The notes under the pieces: model-generated | Database searches by the model: none | Seen by the model: only the letters and a program-made list of their open reading frames with translations | Told to the model about the DNA's origin: nothing | Shown here: positions 62,621 to 64,000 of the stretch, piece after piece | How the letters are laid out: the number at the start of each line of letters is the position of its first letter | Position numbering within the stretch: position 1 is the first letter of the stretch | Assembly (NCBI RefSeq): GCF_036924535.1 | Contig: NZ_JAZHRT010000001.1 | Location: 6,200,001-6,264,000, forward strand | Source of the DNA: Bradyrhizobium sp. AZCC 2262 | GTDB lineage: Bacteria > Pseudomonadota > Alphaproteobacteria > Rhizobiales > Xanthobacteraceae | Direction: 5' to 3' | Length of the DNA stretch: 64,000 bases | Translations under genes and position numbers: made by a program

Positions 62621-62667
62621 GAGCGAACCCTCCCGGTGGATAATATCCTGGAATAACAGCTTGGCGA

Positions 62668-62856
62668 TTAGTCGCCGGACGACAGTCCGGGCGACTCGGG
62701 CGCTGCCCCGGCGTCGCTCTGGCGGGCGGAGGTCAATATCGTGGCCGCAAGGATGTGCAGAATGACAAAGCAGATGGCGATCGTTGCCAGCAGCCTATTC
62801 TCGCCCGGTGCCGAAATCTGACGTTTGCGTTCGGACGACGTTTCACTGAGCGACAT
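62668..62856 (-). CDS. Small single-helix membrane protein
   Basis: The 62-residue frame from the ATG at 62856 (MSLSETSSERKRQISAPGEN) contains one clear hydrophobic segment, LLATIAICFVILHILAATIL, with positive residues on the N-terminal side, so the N-terminus is probably cytoplasmic. The tail is acidic and short. No family is recognised. It lies 47 bp upstream of the TauE/SafE gene on the same strand and may be co-transcribed with it. Confidence 0.45.
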   Translation of the reverse strand: MSLSETSSERKRQISAPGENRLLATIAICFVILHILAATILTSARQSDAGAAPESPGLSSGD

Positions 62857-63178
62857 CGTCACGTCCTCCAACATCTGACCGAGAGTCAAACTGGTGCCAC
62901 CTATCGTCGATCAGGCGACGATACTGTCGAAGGGTGCGCCCTGCCTGCAGCCGTCGCGAATAGTGCAACGCTTGAAGGAGGCGCCCAAACGAGCCTTCCT
63001 TTCGAGAAGACCTCTCGGAGGCAGCAAACAAATTCGCTGAAAATGATGCATCACTCCTGGTTGAAGCTCTGCTGTCAAACAATGGTACGAACGATGCCGC
63101 GATCGACTGAAACATCTTGTGAAACAACAACCCATAGAACACGCGAGTGAGGCGCCGTGCCTTTTCTTCCATGCGCAT
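62843..63178 (-). CDS. Hypothetical protein with amphipathic C-terminal helix
   Basis: The 111-residue frame contains LLQALHYSRRLQAGRTLRQY and RRLIDD, a pattern that looks like a real conserved rhizobial small protein. The last 20 codons overlap the start of the next small gene. The N-terminal half (RVFYGLLFHKMFQSIAASFV) is hydrophobic. The true start may be downstream, since there is no strong ribosome site at 63178. No function is known to me. Confidence 0.4.
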   Translation of the reverse strand: MRMEEKARRLTRVFYGLLFHKMFQSIAASFVPLFDSRASTRSDASFSANLFAASERSSRKEGSFGRLLQALHYSRRLQAGRTLRQYRRLIDDRWHQFDSRSDVGGRDDVAQ

Positions 63179-63359
63179 GACACGAACACCGTATGTGAGT
63201 GACTGGATGCGGCTGGAAGTATCGAACGGGACGCCGGGCCACGCTTTAACGCGAGCTTAACTTGTCCTTATCGTTTCCTTGATTCTTGAAGGATGTCCTT
63301 GATTTCGGGCCCGCGTGCCGGTTGAATATCCACCTCACCGCTGCTGCGAAGGCATTGTT

Positions 63360-64000
63360 TTGCTGTATTTATTTGACGATTTCGTTCTCGACACCGACCA
63401 GCGGGAATTGCGCCGTGACGGATCTCCGATTCCGTTGCAGCCTCAGGTTTTCGACCTCCTCGCGTATCTGATCCGCCACCGAGCCCGGGTGGTGACCAAG
63501 GACGATCTGATCGGTGCAATTTGGGGCGGTCGCATCGTCTCGGAGTCATCGCTCACGACCCGCATCAACGCAGCCCGCACGGGAATAGGCGATTCCGGCG
63601 AGGCGCAGCGACTAATCAAGACCTTGCCGCGCAAAGGCGTGCGCTTTATCGGCGCGGTGCGCGAAGCAGCCAAGGAGGTCGAGAGCGCGGTCGCACCTCC
63701 GAAGGTCGAGATATCCAGCCTGGTGGGCCGGACAGCCCCCTTCGAGACGATCGACCGGATGACGCGGCACGCATTGTCCGGTCAACGGCAAATGGCCTTT
63801 GTCACGGGAGAAGCCGGGATCGGCAAGACGGCCTTCATCGCCAAGGCGATCGAGCGATTGACGGAACAGGGCTTCGACCTGCTCTATGGACGCTGCACCG
63901 AACGGTTTGGAACGGACGAAGTCTTCCTGCCACTCATCGATGCGCTGGTGAACCGTTATCGGGCGAACGGCCCGGAACTGATTTCGGCCGTTCGCGCGCA
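63360..64000 (+). CDS. Winged-helix (OmpR/CadC-type) and AAA ATPase regulator, 5' part
   Basis: The gene enters the right edge with 213 codons visible. A TTG start at 63360 follows GAAGG by seven bases and gives MLYLFDDFVLDTDQRELRRD. The first 95 residues are an OmpR/CadC-type winged helix (LQPQVFDLLAYLIRHRARVV, RINAARTGIG, TLPRKGVRFIGAV). From about 130 an AAA/STAND ATPase domain starts (SSLVGRTAPFETIDRM) with the Walker A motif GEAGIGKTAF. Such proteins usually continue with TPR repeats or an adenylate cyclase domain. Its target is unknown; no ATG start is present in frame nearby. Confidence 0.85.
   Translation, partial: MLYLFDDFVLDTDQRELRRDGSPIPLQPQVFDLLAYLIRHRARVVTKDDLIGAIWGGRIVSESSLTTRINAARTGIGDSGEAQRLIKTLPRKGVRFIGAVREAAKEVESAVAPPKVEISSLVGRTAPFETIDRMTRHALSGQRQMAFVTGEAGIGKTAFIAKAIERLTEQGFDLLYGRCTERFGTDEVFLPLIDALVNRYRANGPELISAVRA

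Overview
The window looks like an accessory region of an alphaproteobacterial chromosome or large replicon, most likely a Bradyrhizobium-type member of the Rhizobiales. Reasons: GC-rich coding, many catabolic cassettes each with its own regulator, Liv-type and sugar ABC transporters, Ti-type conjugation genes (traA/traC/traD) and a DUF2285 protein typical of rhizobial integrative elements. No rRNA, tRNA or CRISPR array was seen. This placement rests on protein resemblance read by eye; no database search was run.

Layout. (1) 1-25.4 kb: a catabolic island, almost all on the minus strand, flanking a GntR regulator at 14.4 kb. It holds parts of a branched-chain-amino-acid-type ABC transporter (livG, fused livHM, livK), two SDRs, a small tautomerase, a TIM-barrel isomerase-like protein, a Rieske oxygenase and a HyuA/HyuB ATP-dependent lactamase pair. 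It also holds a NicAB-like molybdenum hydroxylase with a tri-haem tail, a ferredoxin reductase, a [4Fe-4S] protein resembling 6-hydroxynicotinate reductase, an MFS carrier and a DMSO-reductase-family molybdoenzyme. Together these suggest uptake, N-heterocycle hydroxylation, reductive dearomatisation and lactam ring opening. TGTATCCA-type motifs, usually paired about 20-21 bp apart, recur at five promoter-like regions and are the likely GntR regulon. Two decayed copies of an SDR-RidA-livK segment lie at 2.2-3.5 kb and 7.8-9.9 kb. (2) 25.4-28.1 kb: mobile-element debris (DUF2285 gene, truncated IS110 transposase, perfect hairpin, small ORFs). (3) 28.1-37.0 kb: a TetR-controlled P450 cluster with alcohol dehydrogenase, APH-like kinase, alpha/beta hydrolase and two beta-rich CrtC/lipocalin-like proteins. 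(4) 37.3-45.6 kb: a redox/detoxification block with a metallo-hydrolase and a Tat-exported molybdenum hydroxylase operon bracketed by two near-identical OhrR-like MarR regulators, followed by an ABM protein, a cupin and a GST. (5) 45.6-47.3 kb: degenerate DNA. (6) 47.3-54.7 kb: a LacI-regulated sugar-type ABC importer without an ATPase, linked to two ADP-ribosylglycohydrolase-family enzymes. (7) 55-61.5 kb: a mobilisation module (traD, traC, oriT, traA, AlpA-like and excisionase-like genes, a serine recombinase remnant) ending in a perfect 154-bp tandem duplication. (8) 61.9-64 kb: a TauE/SafE permease, small ORFs and the start of a winged-helix/AAA regulator cut by the window end.

The most interesting candidate system is the 1-25 kb island: an apparently aerobic, reductive route for an N-heteroaromatic acid in which a 5-oxoprolinase-type ATPase pair may open the ring. 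The second is the sugar-type importer plus paired ADP-ribosylglycohydrolase locus, which could salvage a ribosylated compound. Substrates are inferred, not shown by the sequence.
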